Shown: piece after piece, positions 41,814-51,814 of the stretch
Layout: every line of letters starts with the position of its first letter
How positions within the stretch are numbered: the stretch's first letter is position 1
NCBI RefSeq assembly: GCF_963691685.1
Contig: NZ_OY829290.1
Location: 496,001-560,000 of the forward strand
Direction of reading: 5' to 3'
DNA from: Thalassovita sp.
GTDB taxonomy: Bacteria > Pseudomonadota > Alphaproteobacteria > Rhodobacterales > Rhodobacteraceae
DNA length: 64,000 nt
Notes under the pieces: model-generated
Database searches by the model: none
What the model was told of the DNA's origin: nothing
Seen by the model: only the letters and a program-made list of their open reading frames with translations
Program-made: the position numbers and the translations under genes

Positions 41814-41837
41814 CATCGTTTTCGAAATACTCTGGGG
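41811..41837 (-). repeat. GAGTATTT intergenic motif, copy 3
   Basis: On the minus strand CCCAGAGTATTTCGAAAACG then ATGAAAC; compare copies at 42908-42934 and 57662-57684. Confidence 0.5.
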
Positions 41838-41922
41838 TGAATACGGCCCTCATAGAGGGCTGTAGAGGGGCAAAGCCCCTTTTGCCTTAGGGCAGGAGGC
41901 CAAGCATTCCGGTGTTAGGGGC

Positions 41923-42849
41923 TTACTTGCCCAGACACCAGCGCATTACTGCCTTCTGCGCGTGCAGGCGGTTTTCAGCTTCATCAAAGATCACCGAATG
42001 CGGCCCGTCCATCACGGCGCTGGTGGCCTCATCATCGCGGTGCGCCGGCAGGCAGTGCATGAACAGCGCATCCGATTTTGCGTGGCTCATCAGCTCCTCG
42101 TTGACCTGATAGGGGCGCAGCTGGTTGTGGCGGCGTTCGCGGGCGGATTGCGGATCATGCATGCTGACCCAGGTGTCGGTGACAACCAGATCGGCGCCCT
42201 GCACGGCGGCAATGGGATCGCGCATGATTTCAACCTTGGAGCCTTTGGCGCGGGCCTCTTCGACGAAGACCATTTCGGGATCCAATGTCTCAGGTCCGGC
42301 AAAGGTGAGGTCAAAGCCAAACTGGCCGGCCGCATGGGCGAAGGAGGCAAAGACATTGTTGCCATCGCCGCACCAGACCACCTTTTTGCCTTTGATCGGG
42401 CCGCGGTGTTCTTCGTAGGTCAGCACGTCCGCCATGATCTGGCAGGGGTGGGTGCGGTCGGTCAGCCCGTTGATCACCGGGACCGAGGCATATTCGGCCA
42501 TTTCCAAGAGCGTCTGCTCTTCGAAGGTGCGGATCATGATCAGATCGACATAGCGGCTGAGTACGCGGGCGGTGTCGGCAATGGTTTCGCCATGCCCCAG
42601 CTGCATATCCGCGCCGGAGAGCACCATGGTCTCGCCGCCCATCTGCCGCACGCCCACGTCAAAGCTGACGCGGGTCCGGGTGGAGGGCTTTTCAAAGATA
42701 AGTGCCACCATGTGACCGGCCAGCGGTTGATCGGCATCCGGGGTGCCTTTGGGTTTGCCGTTGCGCGCTTCTTTGATGCTGCGGGCATTGTCGATCATGG
42801 CCCGCAAATCTTCGGGCGCGGTTTTGTGAATATCGAGGAAATGGTTCAT
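41923..42849 (-). CDS. argF: Ornithine carbamoyltransferase
   Basis: 308 residues. Carbamoyl-phosphate loop KPSTRTRVSFD near residue 55, GLTDRTHPCQIMAD, the ornithine-binding SMHDP and HCLPAHRDDE. It makes citrulline from ornithine and carbamoyl phosphate. The upstream gene on the same strand is argD, so they form an arginine unit, with 86 bases of repeat-like sequence between. Confidence 0.97.
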   Translation of the reverse strand: MNHFLDIHKTAPEDLRAMIDNARSIKEARNGKPKGTPDADQPLAGHMVALIFEKPSTRTRVSFDVGVRQMGGETMVLSGADMQLGHGETIADTARVLSRYVDLIMIRTFEEQTLLEMAEYASVPVINGLTDRTHPCQIMADVLTYEEHRGPIKGKKVVWCGDGNNVFASFAHAAGQFGFDLTFAGPETLDPEMVFVEEARAKGSKVEIMRDPIAAVQGADLVVTDTWVSMHDPQSARERRHNQLRPYQVNEELMSHAKSDALFMHCLPAHRDDEATSAVMDGPHSVIFDEAENRLHAQKAVMRWCLGK

Positions 42850-42907
42850 GGGTTTTGCTTTCTGGAGGGCGGGGTGGGGGCGCTGCCCCCGCCGCGCGAT
42901 GCGCGAC

Positions 42908-42934
42908 TCCCCCGGAGTATTTTGGAAACGGTGA
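42908..42934 (+). repeat. GAGTATTT intergenic motif, copy 1
   Basis: CCCCCGGAGTATTTTGGAAA followed by CGGTGA, between argD and argF. Shares GAGTATTT-n-n-GAAA-C-n-GTGA with the copy at 57662. Confidence 0.5.
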
Positions 42935-42935
42935 C

Positions 42936-44105
42936 TCAGCTGAGTGATTTGGCGGCGGCATCCAGACGGGTGATGGCGGCGTCAATTTCGGCCTCGGTGA
43001 TGGTGAGGGGCGGCAACAGGCGGATCACATTGTCGGCGGCGGGCACGGTGATGACCTCATGGGCGTAGCCTGCGTTGACCACATCCATATTGGTTGCCTT
43101 GCATTTGAGGCCCAGCATCAGCCCGGTGCCGCGCACCTCTTCAAAGACCTCGGGGTTGTCGGCGATCAGCCCTTCCAGCTTTTGCCGCAAGAGGCCCGAT
43201 TTGGCGCGCACGGCGTCCAGAAACTCCGGATCCGAGACGATCTCGATCACCTTACCGCCGACAGCGCAGGCCAGCGGGTTGCCGCCATAGGTCGAGCCGT
43301 GGGTGCCCGCGGTCATGCCGCTGGCAGCCTCTTCGCGGGCCAGCACGGCGCCCAGCGGGAAGCCGCCGCCGATGCCTTTGGCGACCATCATGATGTCAGG
43401 GGTGATGCCGGCCCATTCATGGGCAAACAGTTTGCCGGTCCGGCCGACCCCACATTGTACCTCATCAAGGATCAGCAGCAGGTCGTTTTCGTCGGCGATT
43501 TGGCGCAGCGCCTTCAGATCGGCGTCCGCCATTGGGCGAATGCCGCCTTCGCCCTGTACCGGTTCCACCATGATGGCCGCGGTTTGCGGGCCGATGGCGG
43601 CGGTCACCGCGTCCAGATCGCCCCAGGGCAGGGATTTGAAACCACCCAGGATGGGGCCGAAGCCTTTGGTCATCTTTTCCGACCCTGCCGCAGCGATACC
43701 GGCGGAGGAGCGGCCGTGGAAGGAGCCTTCGAAGGTCAGGATCTCAACCTTTTCGGGCTGGCCTTTTTCAAACCAGTATTTCCGCGCCATTTTGACCGCC
43801 AGTTCACAGCTTTCGGTGCCGGAATTGGTGAAAAACACCGTATCGGCAAAGCTGTGTTCAACCAGTTGATCGGCCAGCGCCTGTTGTTGCGGGATGTTAT
43901 AAAGGTTGGAGACATGCCAGAGGGTCTCGGCCTGGGTGCTCAGCACCTCAACCAAGGCCGGATGGGCGTGGCCCAGGGCGTTCACCGCAATGCCTGCGCC
44001 CAGATCCAGGAAACGTCGGCCATCTGCCTCAATCAGCCAGGAGCCTTCGCCTTTGACAAAGGTCAGGGGGGCACGGGAATAGGTCGGCAAGACGGAAGCG
44101 ATCAT
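42936..44105 (-). CDS. argD: Acetylornithine/aspartate aminotransferase family
   Basis: 389 residues from ATG 44105. Fold type I class III aminotransferase motifs: NSGTESCELAVKMARKYWF, FHGRSSAGIAAAGSEK, DEVQCGVGRTGKLFAHE and the PLP Lys in MVAKGIGGGFPLGAV. Context with argF makes N-acetylornithine aminotransferase the best call; it may also act on succinyl-diaminopimelate, as ArgD often does. Confidence 0.92.
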   Translation of the reverse strand: MIASVLPTYSRAPLTFVKGEGSWLIEADGRRFLDLGAGIAVNALGHAHPALVEVLSTQAETLWHVSNLYNIPQQQALADQLVEHSFADTVFFTNSGTESCELAVKMARKYWFEKGQPEKVEILTFEGSFHGRSSAGIAAAGSEKMTKGFGPILGGFKSLPWGDLDAVTAAIGPQTAAIMVEPVQGEGGIRPMADADLKALRQIADENDLLLILDEVQCGVGRTGKLFAHEWAGITPDIMMVAKGIGGGFPLGAVLAREEAASGMTAGTHGSTYGGNPLACAVGGKVIEIVSDPEFLDAVRAKSGLLRQKLEGLIADNPEVFEEVRGTGLMLGLKCKATNMDVVNAGYAHEVITVPAADNVIRLLPPLTITEAEIDAAITRLDAAAKSLS

Positions 44106-44448
44106 GATTGGATCATCCTTGTTCCTTGGGAAGCCCCGAAGATGCATTACGGGGCAGGGGTGTCAACAATTTCGGGTGGTTTTGCTGCGATTGCAGCGGT
44201 TCAAACAGTCTGTGCACAGTACTTCTACGGGGCGCACACAGCAGGGCGGACGTCAGGCGCTACGGCGTCGGCGTCGGCTGGTCAGGATATGGCGTCGTTT
44301 GAACATGGCGTCTGCATAGGCAGGAATTTTCAAAATGCAAAGCGTTTTTTATCAGGCTTGGCAATTTGCGCTGTTTTCGTGGCGCGCTAGTCATTTTGGC
44401 GGCGGTTTGGGGCTTGTAGGAAAGGCAACTCTGGCCGATAGCTGAGGC
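44106..44448. other. 343-bp divergent region between argD and the EamA gene
   Basis: GC-rich part (44200-44290, with GGCGTCGGCGTCGGC) followed by an AT-richer stretch around 44330-44400 that probably holds the promoters. No gene is convincing. Confidence 0.4.
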
Positions 44449-45371
44449 ATGTCCGATGTTGTTGCCCCCTCCGAACACGTTTCCAAACCCCCTGCTGCAA
44501 ACCCGCGCCTTGCCGTTGTGCTGATGCTGTCGGCCACGGCGTTTATCGCGGGCACCACCTTGATGGCCAAGGCGCTGGGCACCGACGCGCTGGGCGATCC
44601 GCTGCATCCGCTGCAGGTCAGCCACGGGCGGTTTGTCTTTGCCTTTCTGTTCTATGCTTGCGTGGCCTCAGTGATGCGGTTGAAAATCCGCCGCCCTGCC
44701 TGGGGGCTGCATCTGGGGCGGACGTTTTTCGGCTGGCTGGGGCCACCTGCATGTTTGCGGCGGCGGCCTATATCCCGCTCAGCGATGCCACTGCGATCAG
44801 CTTTCTGAACCCGGTCTTTGCCATGATGCTGGCGATCCCTTTTCTGGGGGAACGGGTGGGCCCGGTGCGCTGGGCGGCGGCGGGCATTGCGTTGATTGGG
44901 GCGATGGTGCTGCTGCGCCCCACGCCGGAAAGCTTTCAGCTGGCGGCCTTGGTGGCGCTGGCGGCGGCGGTGGCGATGGGGTTTGAGCTGATCTTCATCA
45001 AGAAGCTGGCCGGGCGTGAGCCGCCGCTGCAGATCCTCTTGATCAACAATGCCATCGGGGTGGTGATCGCAACGATCGCGGTCATTGCTTTCTGGCAGGG
45101 GCCCAGTTTGGCGCAATGGGCGGTGCTGGCCAGCCTTGGGATCTGCATGGCGCTGGCGCAGGCCTGTTTCATCAACGCGGTGGCGCGGGCTGAGGCCAGT
45201 TTTGTTGCACCTTTTGCCTATGCCACGCTGGTGTTTGCCACGCTTTATGACTGGGTGGTCTTTGCCCAGTTGCCCGATCTGATTTCCTATCTGGGGGCAG
45301 GGATCATCGTCAGCGGCGCCGCATTGCTGGCCTGGCGCGAGGCAGGGCTTGCCACACGCCAGAAGGCTTGA
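44449..45371 (+). pseudogene. EamA/DMT family transporter with a frameshift
   Basis: Two overlapping frames make one DMT transporter of about 306 residues. The first runs to LHLGRTFFGWLG near 44740; the next frame continues ATCMFAAAAYIPLSDATAIS to the end. A GGGG run at 44739-44742 would restore the frame with one extra G. Both EamA repeats and about ten helices are otherwise intact, and the second half shows no decay, so this may be a recent mutation or a sequencing error. Family role: export of small metabolites across the inner membrane. Confidence 0.75.
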
Positions 45372-45380
45372 GCGTCGGCG

Positions 45381-46217
45381 TCAGTCCTTCAACCGGTAGC
45401 CGCTGCGGAACAGGGCCCAGGCCAGCGCGGAAATCGCCAGTGTCACCAGCGCCGAAACGGTGAGCGCCAGCATTGGGGCGCTGTCAGACACGCCAAGCAC
45501 GCCAAAGCGCACCCCGTCGATCAGGTAGAAGATCGGGTTGAAACGGGTCATATCGGCAATCACCGGCGGAAGGGCCTGCACCGAATAGAAGGTGCCCGAG
45601 AGGAAGGCCAAAGGCGTCACGATGAAATTGGTGATCGCCGCCATCTGGTCAAACTTGTTGGAATAGATCCCGGCCACCATGCCGATTGACCCCAAGAGCG
45701 CCGCGCCAAGAATGACGAAGGCCAGGGCCAGCAGCGGATGGGCCGGCACGATGCCAAGGAACAGCACCAGCCCGGCGCTCAACAACAGCGCCACAATCAC
45801 CCCGCGTGCTACGGCCCCGGCCAGGTAGCCCAGCACCAGCTCCAGCGGGGACAGGGGGGGCATCAGCGTATCAACGATATTGCCCTGCACCTTGGCGATC
45901 ACAATCGAGGAGGAGGTGTTGGCAAAAGCGTTCTGGATCACAGTCATCATCAGGATGCCGGGGGCAATGAAATGGGTGAACGGCAGGCCCATAACCTCAC
46001 CCCGTGTCTGACCGATCGCCACTGAGAAGATCATCAGAAACAGCGCGGCCGTGGTCAGCGGTGCCAGCAGGGTTTGTGTCCAGACCACCAGAAACCGCAG
46101 GATCTCCCGCCGGGCCAAGGTCACCATGCCCAGCCAGTTGAACCGGCCAAAGCGGCGATCCCCCATATTGGCGAGGCTGCTGTTGGCAACGGTTGTGCTG
46201 TCGCTGGTCTGGCTCAT
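45381..46217 (-). CDS. ABC-2 type transporter permease
   Basis: 278 residues from ATG 46217, 9 bases after AGAGGA (an ATG at 46226 abuts the site). Six hydrophobic helices with the ABC-2 motif FVVTPLAFLSGTFYSV-like sequence (here IVTPLAFLSGTFYSVQALPP) and FNPIFYLIDGVRFGVLG. Resembles NodJ/YadH-type polysaccharide or drug exporters. No ATP-binding partner is next to it. Confidence 0.85.
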   Translation of the reverse strand: MSQTSDSTTVANSSLANMGDRRFGRFNWLGMVTLARREILRFLVVWTQTLLAPLTTAALFLMIFSVAIGQTRGEVMGLPFTHFIAPGILMMTVIQNAFANTSSSIVIAKVQGNIVDTLMPPLSPLELVLGYLAGAVARGVIVALLLSAGLVLFLGIVPAHPLLALAFVILGAALLGSIGMVAGIYSNKFDQMAAITNFIVTPLAFLSGTFYSVQALPPVIADMTRFNPIFYLIDGVRFGVLGVSDSAPMLALTVSALVTLAISALAWALFRSGYRLKD

Positions 46218-46393
46218 GATCTGCATTCCTCTGTCCGGCCCTTGGGCCTGTCTCAATGTGCTGTCGCAGCCACGCCTCTGCACAGCCCGATTCGACGCCT
46301 TGTAACTCAGCCCCTGTTGGCTAGAATAGGGGCTGATCAAGAATTTCAGGGCGGCTCGATTCCACGGGCCGCTTTTTACCGAAGGAAACCGGC

Positions 46394-46975
46394 ATGTCCT
46401 GGACCGACGAACGCGTCGAACTTCTGAAGAAAATGTGGGGCGAAGGCCAATCGGCAAGCCAGATCGCCAAAGAATTGGGCGGCGTGACCCGAAATGCGGT
46501 CATCGGCAAGGTGCATCGTTTGGGTCTGTCCAACCGTTCCAGCGGTGGCGGCTCAACCGATTCGTCGAAGACCGAAGCCAAGGCCAAACCTGCCGCCAAG
46601 AAAGAGGCGGCAAAGCCTAAGGTGAAAGAGGCCGCCACCCCCGCGCCAGAGCCTGCTGCCGCCCCGGCGCCGCGCCCGGCGGTCAGCCCGGCGCGCAAGG
46701 CGATCATTCCTGCCGGCCAGCCGCTGCCGCCGCAACCCTCCGCCAATGAGATCAGCCCCGAAGCGCTGGCCAAGGTGAATGAGGTCGAAAAGAAATCGAA
46801 GAAGCTCAGCCTGCTGGAGCTGACCGAGCGGACCTGCAAATGGCCCGTGGGGGATCCGGCCACCGATGACTTCTGGTTCTGTGGTCTGCCGGTGCAGTCC
46901 GGCAAACCCTATTGCGAAGCGCATGTGGGTGTGGCGTTCCAGCCGATGTCATCGCGCCGCGATCGTCGCCGTTAA
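46394..46975 (+). CDS. gcrA: GcrA family cell cycle regulator
   Basis: 193 residues. N-terminal SWTDERVELLKKMWGEG, KELGGVTRNAVIGKVHRLGL is the GcrA DNA-binding domain; the centre is an Ala/Pro/Lys linker; the C-terminal KLSLLELTERTCKWPVGDPA with CGLPVQSGKPYCEAH is the conserved sigma-70-contacting end with Cys residues. In Caulobacter GcrA binds RNA polymerase sigma-70 at CcrM-methylated GANTC promoters. Length a little above the Caulobacter protein because of the linker. Confidence 0.93.
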   Translation: MSWTDERVELLKKMWGEGQSASQIAKELGGVTRNAVIGKVHRLGLSNRSSGGGSTDSSKTEAKAKPAAKKEAAKPKVKEAATPAPEPAAAPAPRPAVSPARKAIIPAGQPLPPQPSANEISPEALAKVNEVEKKSKKLSLLELTERTCKWPVGDPATDDFWFCGLPVQSGKPYCEAHVGVAFQPMSSRRDRRR

Positions 46976-46996
46976 GCGACAGGACGATATTAGGAC

Positions 46997-47032
46997 AACG
47001 CCCTGCACCTCTGGTGTGGGGCGTTTTCTTTT
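46997..47032 (+). terminator. Intrinsic terminator of gcrA
   Basis: AACGCCCTGCACC-TCT-GGTGTGGGGCGTT with one mismatch, then TTCTTTT. Confidence 0.75.
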
Positions 47033-47060
47033 GGCCGATTGTGCCGCCCTGTGATCCAGC

Positions 47061-47091
47061 CAAAGAAAAGGGCGACCCGCAGGCCGCCCGA
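47061..47091 (-). terminator. Terminator of the phosphate transporter gene
   Basis: On the minus strand GGGCGGCC and GGTCGCCC pair (one G-U) and are followed by TTTTCTTT, about 45 bases past the stop. Confidence 0.6.
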
Positions 47092-47126
47092 TCGTCTTGT
47101 CGTTTGTCGTGTTGCTGTGGCGACCG

Positions 47127-48605
47127 TTAGCCGGCCACCGCGTGCAGCAGCGTGAAGATCACTGCCGACATGGCGGCGGCTGCAGGCACGGTGATGACCC
47201 ATGCCGCAACAATGGTCATGAAGTGCGAGCGGCGCACCAGCTTGCGGCGACGGCGCTCCTCGGCTGTCACCGGTTTGATGGCTTTGGTGGCCAGGTTCTG
47301 GCGACGACGGCGCTCGGTGTGCCATTCGCGGTAAAAGCCCACGCCAAAGACACCACCCACTGCAATGTGGGTGGAGCTGACCGGCAGACCCAGCCAGCTG
47401 GCCACAATCACCGTGATCGCTGCCGAGAGCGCCACACAGTAGGCGCGCATCGGGTTCAGCTTGGTGATCTGGCTGCCGACCATGCGGATCAGCTTGGGGC
47501 CAAACAGGAACAGACCGAAGGAGATCCCGAAGGCCCCGATCACCATGACCCAGCTGGGGATGGCCACCTTGGCGGCGAAATCACCAAACTCGGTCGCGTG
47601 GACAATGGCGGCCAGCGGACCAACAGCATTGGCCACATCGTTGGCGCCATGGGCAAATGACAGCATCGCCGCCGAGAAGACCAGAGGCATCGAGAACAGC
47701 ACTTTCAGCGATTTATTGCGGTTTTCTAGCCCTTCGGACTGTTTGGCGATCAGCGGCTTTGAGATGAAGTAAGAGGCGGCCCCAACCGCGACACCAATCA
47801 TCAGCGCGGTGGTGATGTCGATCTTGATGATCTTTTTCAGACCCTTCAGCGACAGATAGGCGGCAAAGGCTGCGGCCATGATCGCAATCAGCAGCGGCAC
47901 CCAGCGGCGCGCGGCGGCGATCTTGTCTTCCTGGTAAACGATCCGGTTTTTGATGAAGGCCAGGAACATCGCTGCAATGACACCGCCCAAGACAGGCGAG
48001 ATGACCCAGCTGGCGGCGATCTTGCCCATGGTGGGCCAGTTCACAGCCGCCATGCCGGCCGCCGCAATCCCTGCACCCATCACACCCCCAACAACCGAAT
48101 GGGTGGTCGAAACCGGCGCGCCAACCCAGGTTGCCAGGTTGACCCAAAGCGCAGACGACACCAGCGCCGCCATCATCGCCCAGATAAAGATGCTGCTGTC
48201 CGCGATCCCGGCCGGATCGATGATCCCTTTGGAGATGGTGGAAACCACATCGCCACCTGCCAGCAGCGCACCGGCGCTTTCAAAGATGGCCGCGATCAGG
48301 ATCGCACCGCCCATGGTCAGCGCATTTGCACCCACCGCAGGGCCCATGTTGTTGGCCACATCGTTGGCACCGATGTTGATCGCCATATAGGCGCCAAAGA
48401 TGGCTGCAACCACCACAATGGCTGAGCCTGAGGCACCACCAAAGAAGATCCCTGCCGCCAGACCGGCAAGCACGATAAAGATCAGCGCGATGCCCGGTGC
48501 GACCATCGGGCGCGAGACATAGCTTGCTGCGTTTTCAAATTGGCTGATCCGCCCGAGATCCTTATCGAGCGTCTTCCAGTTCTTACCAGTCGGTTTGTCG
48601 GCCAT
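47127..48605 (-). CDS. Inorganic phosphate transporter, PiT family
   Basis: 492 residues from ATG 48605 (AAGGTGG upstream; a GTG at 48614 is the longer choice). Two PiT repeats: AINIGANDVANNMGPAVG near residue 80 and FAHGANDVANAVGPLAAI near residue 330, each with the G-A-N-D signature; the SSTHIAVGGVFGVG and VSTTHSVVGGVMGAGIAA segments match. About twelve helices. Low-affinity phosphate or metal-phosphate symport at the inner membrane. No pho regulon box looked for beyond the visible region. Confidence 0.9.
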   Translation of the reverse strand: MADKPTGKNWKTLDKDLGRISQFENAASYVSRPMVAPGIALIFIVLAGLAAGIFFGGASGSAIVVVAAIFGAYMAINIGANDVANNMGPAVGANALTMGGAILIAAIFESAGALLAGGDVVSTISKGIIDPAGIADSSIFIWAMMAALVSSALWVNLATWVGAPVSTTHSVVGGVMGAGIAAAGMAAVNWPTMGKIAASWVISPVLGGVIAAMFLAFIKNRIVYQEDKIAAARRWVPLLIAIMAAAFAAYLSLKGLKKIIKIDITTALMIGVAVGAASYFISKPLIAKQSEGLENRNKSLKVLFSMPLVFSAAMLSFAHGANDVANAVGPLAAIVHATEFGDFAAKVAIPSWVMVIGAFGISFGLFLFGPKLIRMVGSQITKLNPMRAYCVALSAAITVIVASWLGLPVSSTHIAVGGVFGVGFYREWHTERRRRQNLATKAIKPVTAEERRRRKLVRRSHFMTIVAAWVITVPAAAAMSAVIFTLLHAVAG

Positions 48606-48691
48606 GACATCCACCTTGCAAAATTTGCCTGCGGCCTAGAGCGCACGCGCTCTAAACTCAAGGTTTTTGTCATAAAAACTTTGAAAAACTG

Positions 48692-49150
48692 TTACAGCTT
48701 CAACAGCAGATCTTTCAGCCCCATTTCATCGACCCGCTGCGCCGCCTCCTTGGGGGAGAACCATTTGCGTTTGCGTTCAGAGACTTCGGGGTATTTCTTG
48801 GCCAGCGTGTCCACCTTCAAAAGGTAAACCATCGCCTGCATCGGGGTGACGATACCGCCGGCGCCGGATTTGGCATAACGGTAGCTGCCGATCGGCGCGG
48901 GGGAGACTTTGCGGGCCTTGATTCCCGCCTCTTCCCAGGCTTCCTGTGCCGCTGCTTCGGCATCGGTCTTGCCGGTCATCGGCCAGCCCTTCGGGATGAT
49001 CCAGCGCCCGGTCCCGCGGGAGGTGATCAGCAGCACTTCTTTGTCTTTGCCTTTGCCGCGCACCGGCAGCGCCGCCACCTGTACCTGGGGCGGGCGATAA
49101 AGAAGCGGTTGGATAAACTCGGTCCAGGCTTTACGCACGGTCTTCTGCAT
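48692..49150 (-). CDS. NUDIX hydrolase
   Basis: 152 residues from ATG 49150. Nudix box: GRWIIPKGWPMTGKTDAEAA followed by QEAWEEAGI; the first Glu of the canonical G-x5-E-x7-REUxEExGU is Lys and the Arg is Gln, as in the DIPP-like group with P-K-G-W-P-M-x-G. Metal-binding EExG is kept. May cleave diphosphoinositol or dinucleoside polyphosphates; the substrate is not predictable. Next to a phosphate transporter. Confidence 0.85.
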   Translation of the reverse strand: MQKTVRKAWTEFIQPLLYRPPQVQVAALPVRGKGKDKEVLLITSRGTGRWIIPKGWPMTGKTDAEAAAQEAWEEAGIKARKVSPAPIGSYRYAKSGAGGIVTPMQAMVYLLKVDTLAKKYPEVSERKRKWFSPKEAAQRVDEMGLKDLLLKL

Positions 49151-49240
49151 CAATTTGCGGCTGCTCGTTTGTTTTGACAGAGCCTTATATAGGAATTGTG
49201 ACAAAAGGCAAAAGTGCCTGCAGAATGTATCAATTGGATG

Positions 49241-51697
49241 TCAGGTGCCGCGCCGTTTCGCCCTGAGGGTCGGATCGGCCTCGGTGGGATCCTCGGGCCA
49301 GGGGTGTTTGGGGTAGCGACCGCGCATGTCTTTGCGCACATCCGCATAGGAACTGGCCCAGAACCCGGGGATATCCATGGTGGTCTGAACGGGGCGTTGT
49401 GCCGGGGACAGCAGGGTCACCCGCAAGGGGGTGCGGCCGACCATCGGGTGGGTTTTCTGGCCGAACATTTCCTGCAGGCGCAGGCTGATTTCGGGCACCT
49501 CGCCGGAATAATCGATCGGGATCTGCCGCCCCAGCGGGGTGATGAAATGCGCCGGCGCCGCCTTGTCCAGCGCCTGCATCTGGTTCCAGTCCAACACGGC
49601 GCGCAGCGCATTGAGGATATCAAACTTCTTCCACTGGTCTGCGGTTTTCACCCCGCCGAGATGCGGCAGCAACCAGTCCTCAATACCCGCCATCAGCGCG
49701 TCTTCGGACATGTCCGGCAGATCCGGTAAGGTGTCCCGCACCAGCATGACACGGGCAATGAACCGTTTCGCGGCGTCCGATGGGCGTAGCCCCAGATCGC
49801 GCACCCCGTCCAACATCGCCTCGGCCACGGCCTCATCGGGGGCGTCTTTCCAGATGCGGTCATCCAGCGCCACAGTACCGAACCGTTCCTGCCGCCGGGC
49901 AATCACCCGACGTTCGCGTTTCGACCAGGCGCAGCTGTCGATCCAGTTGATCTGGTCGCCGTAAAGGCTGCGCACCTCAGCCTCTGAAATCTGGATCGCC
50001 TGGCGGATTTTGGCCTCCCGCGGGTTGCCGTCCAGATCTGTGGCCACGATCAGGCGGCTGCCGGCCAGCGGGTCGTGATCCTCCATCACCGCGCCTTTGC
50101 CCCCCGAGAGCACAAACCGCGCGGCATCCCCTTTGCGGCGTAACCCGATACGGTCGGGGTAGGCCAATGCGGCCAGTTCCGCGTTGGAATAGCCTCCATC
50201 GGTTTTGTCAGCCTGACGGGCCAGCCGTTTGGCCTCTTGTTTGATCCGCTCCACCGCGCCGCGATTGGCGGCATGGGGATGGCGATCGCTGTAGCTGCGG
50301 AAATCGCGCACCGCCGCAATGCGCAGCGCCAGATCCGCCGGTGCGGACCGCGCCAAGGGATCGCGATCGGCCAGGAGTGCGGCCAGAGGCGCGGCGTCCG
50401 GGCCTGCAACGCTCAGCATATGGGCCAAACGCGGATGCAGCGGCAGGGCGGCAATGCGGCGGCCATGTTCGGTGATCCGGCCCGCCTCATCCAGCGCCCC
50501 CAGCATCCGCAATAGCGCCTGCGCCTCTGCATAGGTGCCCGCATTGGGCGGCGTCAGGAAGGCTAGATCAGCCGGCGCCGCGCCCCAAAGCGCCAGTTCC
50601 AGCGCCAGTCCCGACAGATCCGCGGTGTCAATCTCCGCCGGTGGGAAGGGCTGCAGCCCGCCTTCTTCGCCCTTGGTCCACAGCCGGTAACAGGTGCCCT
50701 CAGCCACACGGCCTGCACGTCCGGCGCGCTGGGTGGCCTCGGCCTTCGTTACCTTTTCCGTCACCAGCCGCGACATGCCTGATCCGGGATCAAACCGTGC
50801 ACGGCGGGCGCGGCCTGCGTCCACTACCACCCGCACATCCTGAATGGTCAGTGAGGTTTCTGCGATTGAGGTTGCCAGCACCACCTTGCGGCCCTGTTTG
50901 GCCGGCTCAATCGCGGCGCGTTGCTTGGCAAACTCCATTGCACCAAACAGCATGTGCAATGAACACTCCGGCGGCAGCCGATCCTTCAGCAGCGCCTCGG
51001 TGCGGCGGATCTCGCCTTCGCCGGGCAGGAACACCAGCACGCCGCCTTCGGTTTCAGCAACCGCATGGGCGACCAGCTTGGCCACCTCTTCGGGCAGGCG
51101 ATGTTTCGGCGGCAACGGCCGATCGAGCCATTTCAGATCCACCGGATAGGCCCGCCCTTCGGAGGTCACCACCGGCACGTCGCCCATGATCCCCGCCACC
51201 GGTTCTGCGTCCAATGTGGCCGACATGGCCAGCAGGATCAGGTCATCGCGCAGCGCCTCGGCAATCTCCAGGCACAAGGCCAATCCCAGATCCGCGGTGA
51301 GGGAGCGTTCGTGAAATTCATCAAAGATCACCGCGCCGATGCCCGTCAGTTCAGGGTCGGACTGGATCATCCGGGTCAGGATGCCCTCGGTCACCACCTC
51401 AATCCGGGTTTCGGCTGAGCGTTTGCTTTCGCCGCGAATGCGGTAGCCCACGGTCTGGCCCAACGGTTCGCCCAAGGTTTGCGCCATACGTTCTGCCGCC
51501 GCACGTGCCGCCAGGCGGCGCGGTTCCAGCATCAGGATGCGGCCTTCGGTCAGGCCTGCCTCCAGCATGGCCAGCGGCACCACGGTGGTTTTCCCCGCGC
51601 CGGGCGGCGCCTGCAACACCGCACGTCCCCGCGTTTTCAGCGCAGAGATCAGATCGGGCAGGGCGTCGTGGATCGGCAATTGGGTCAATTGGGACAT
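49241..51697 (-). CDS. hrpB: ATP-dependent helicase HrpB
   Basis: 818 residues from ATG 51697 (an in-frame ATG at 51715 adds six). DEAH helicase: Walker A LQAPPGAGKTT, motif II DEFHERS, motif III SATLDAE, motif VI QRAGRAGRV, then the helical bundle and the HrpB-specific C-terminal region ending MDIPGFWASSYADVRKDMRG. RNA helicase of unknown exact target. Divergent from meaB with 117 bases between starts. Confidence 0.95.
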   Translation of the reverse strand: MSQLTQLPIHDALPDLISALKTRGRAVLQAPPGAGKTTVVPLAMLEAGLTEGRILMLEPRRLAARAAAERMAQTLGEPLGQTVGYRIRGESKRSAETRIEVVTEGILTRMIQSDPELTGIGAVIFDEFHERSLTADLGLALCLEIAEALRDDLILLAMSATLDAEPVAGIMGDVPVVTSEGRAYPVDLKWLDRPLPPKHRLPEEVAKLVAHAVAETEGGVLVFLPGEGEIRRTEALLKDRLPPECSLHMLFGAMEFAKQRAAIEPAKQGRKVVLATSIAETSLTIQDVRVVVDAGRARRARFDPGSGMSRLVTEKVTKAEATQRAGRAGRVAEGTCYRLWTKGEEGGLQPFPPAEIDTADLSGLALELALWGAAPADLAFLTPPNAGTYAEAQALLRMLGALDEAGRITEHGRRIAALPLHPRLAHMLSVAGPDAAPLAALLADRDPLARSAPADLALRIAAVRDFRSYSDRHPHAANRGAVERIKQEAKRLARQADKTDGGYSNAELAALAYPDRIGLRRKGDAARFVLSGGKGAVMEDHDPLAGSRLIVATDLDGNPREAKIRQAIQISEAEVRSLYGDQINWIDSCAWSKRERRVIARRQERFGTVALDDRIWKDAPDEAVAEAMLDGVRDLGLRPSDAAKRFIARVMLVRDTLPDLPDMSEDALMAGIEDWLLPHLGGVKTADQWKKFDILNALRAVLDWNQMQALDKAAPAHFITPLGRQIPIDYSGEVPEISLRLQEMFGQKTHPMVGRTPLRVTLLSPAQRPVQTTMDIPGFWASSYADVRKDMRGRYPKHPWPEDPTEADPTLRAKRRGT

Positions 51698-51814
51698 GGC
51701 ACGCTTATCCGCCATGGAGGGCGCGGGGTAAAGCCGCAGGCGGGCACCAGCACTGGACAGCGCCGCGCCACCTTGGCAGAAACGCGACAAGGAAGCGGCG
51801 CAGCAGGGGGCGGC

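Noticed and set aside
44253..44306. 17-residue Arg-rich frame on the minus strand (begins MFKRRH)
   Set aside because: No ribosome site is visible and the codons are explained by a CGG/CGC-rich stretch.
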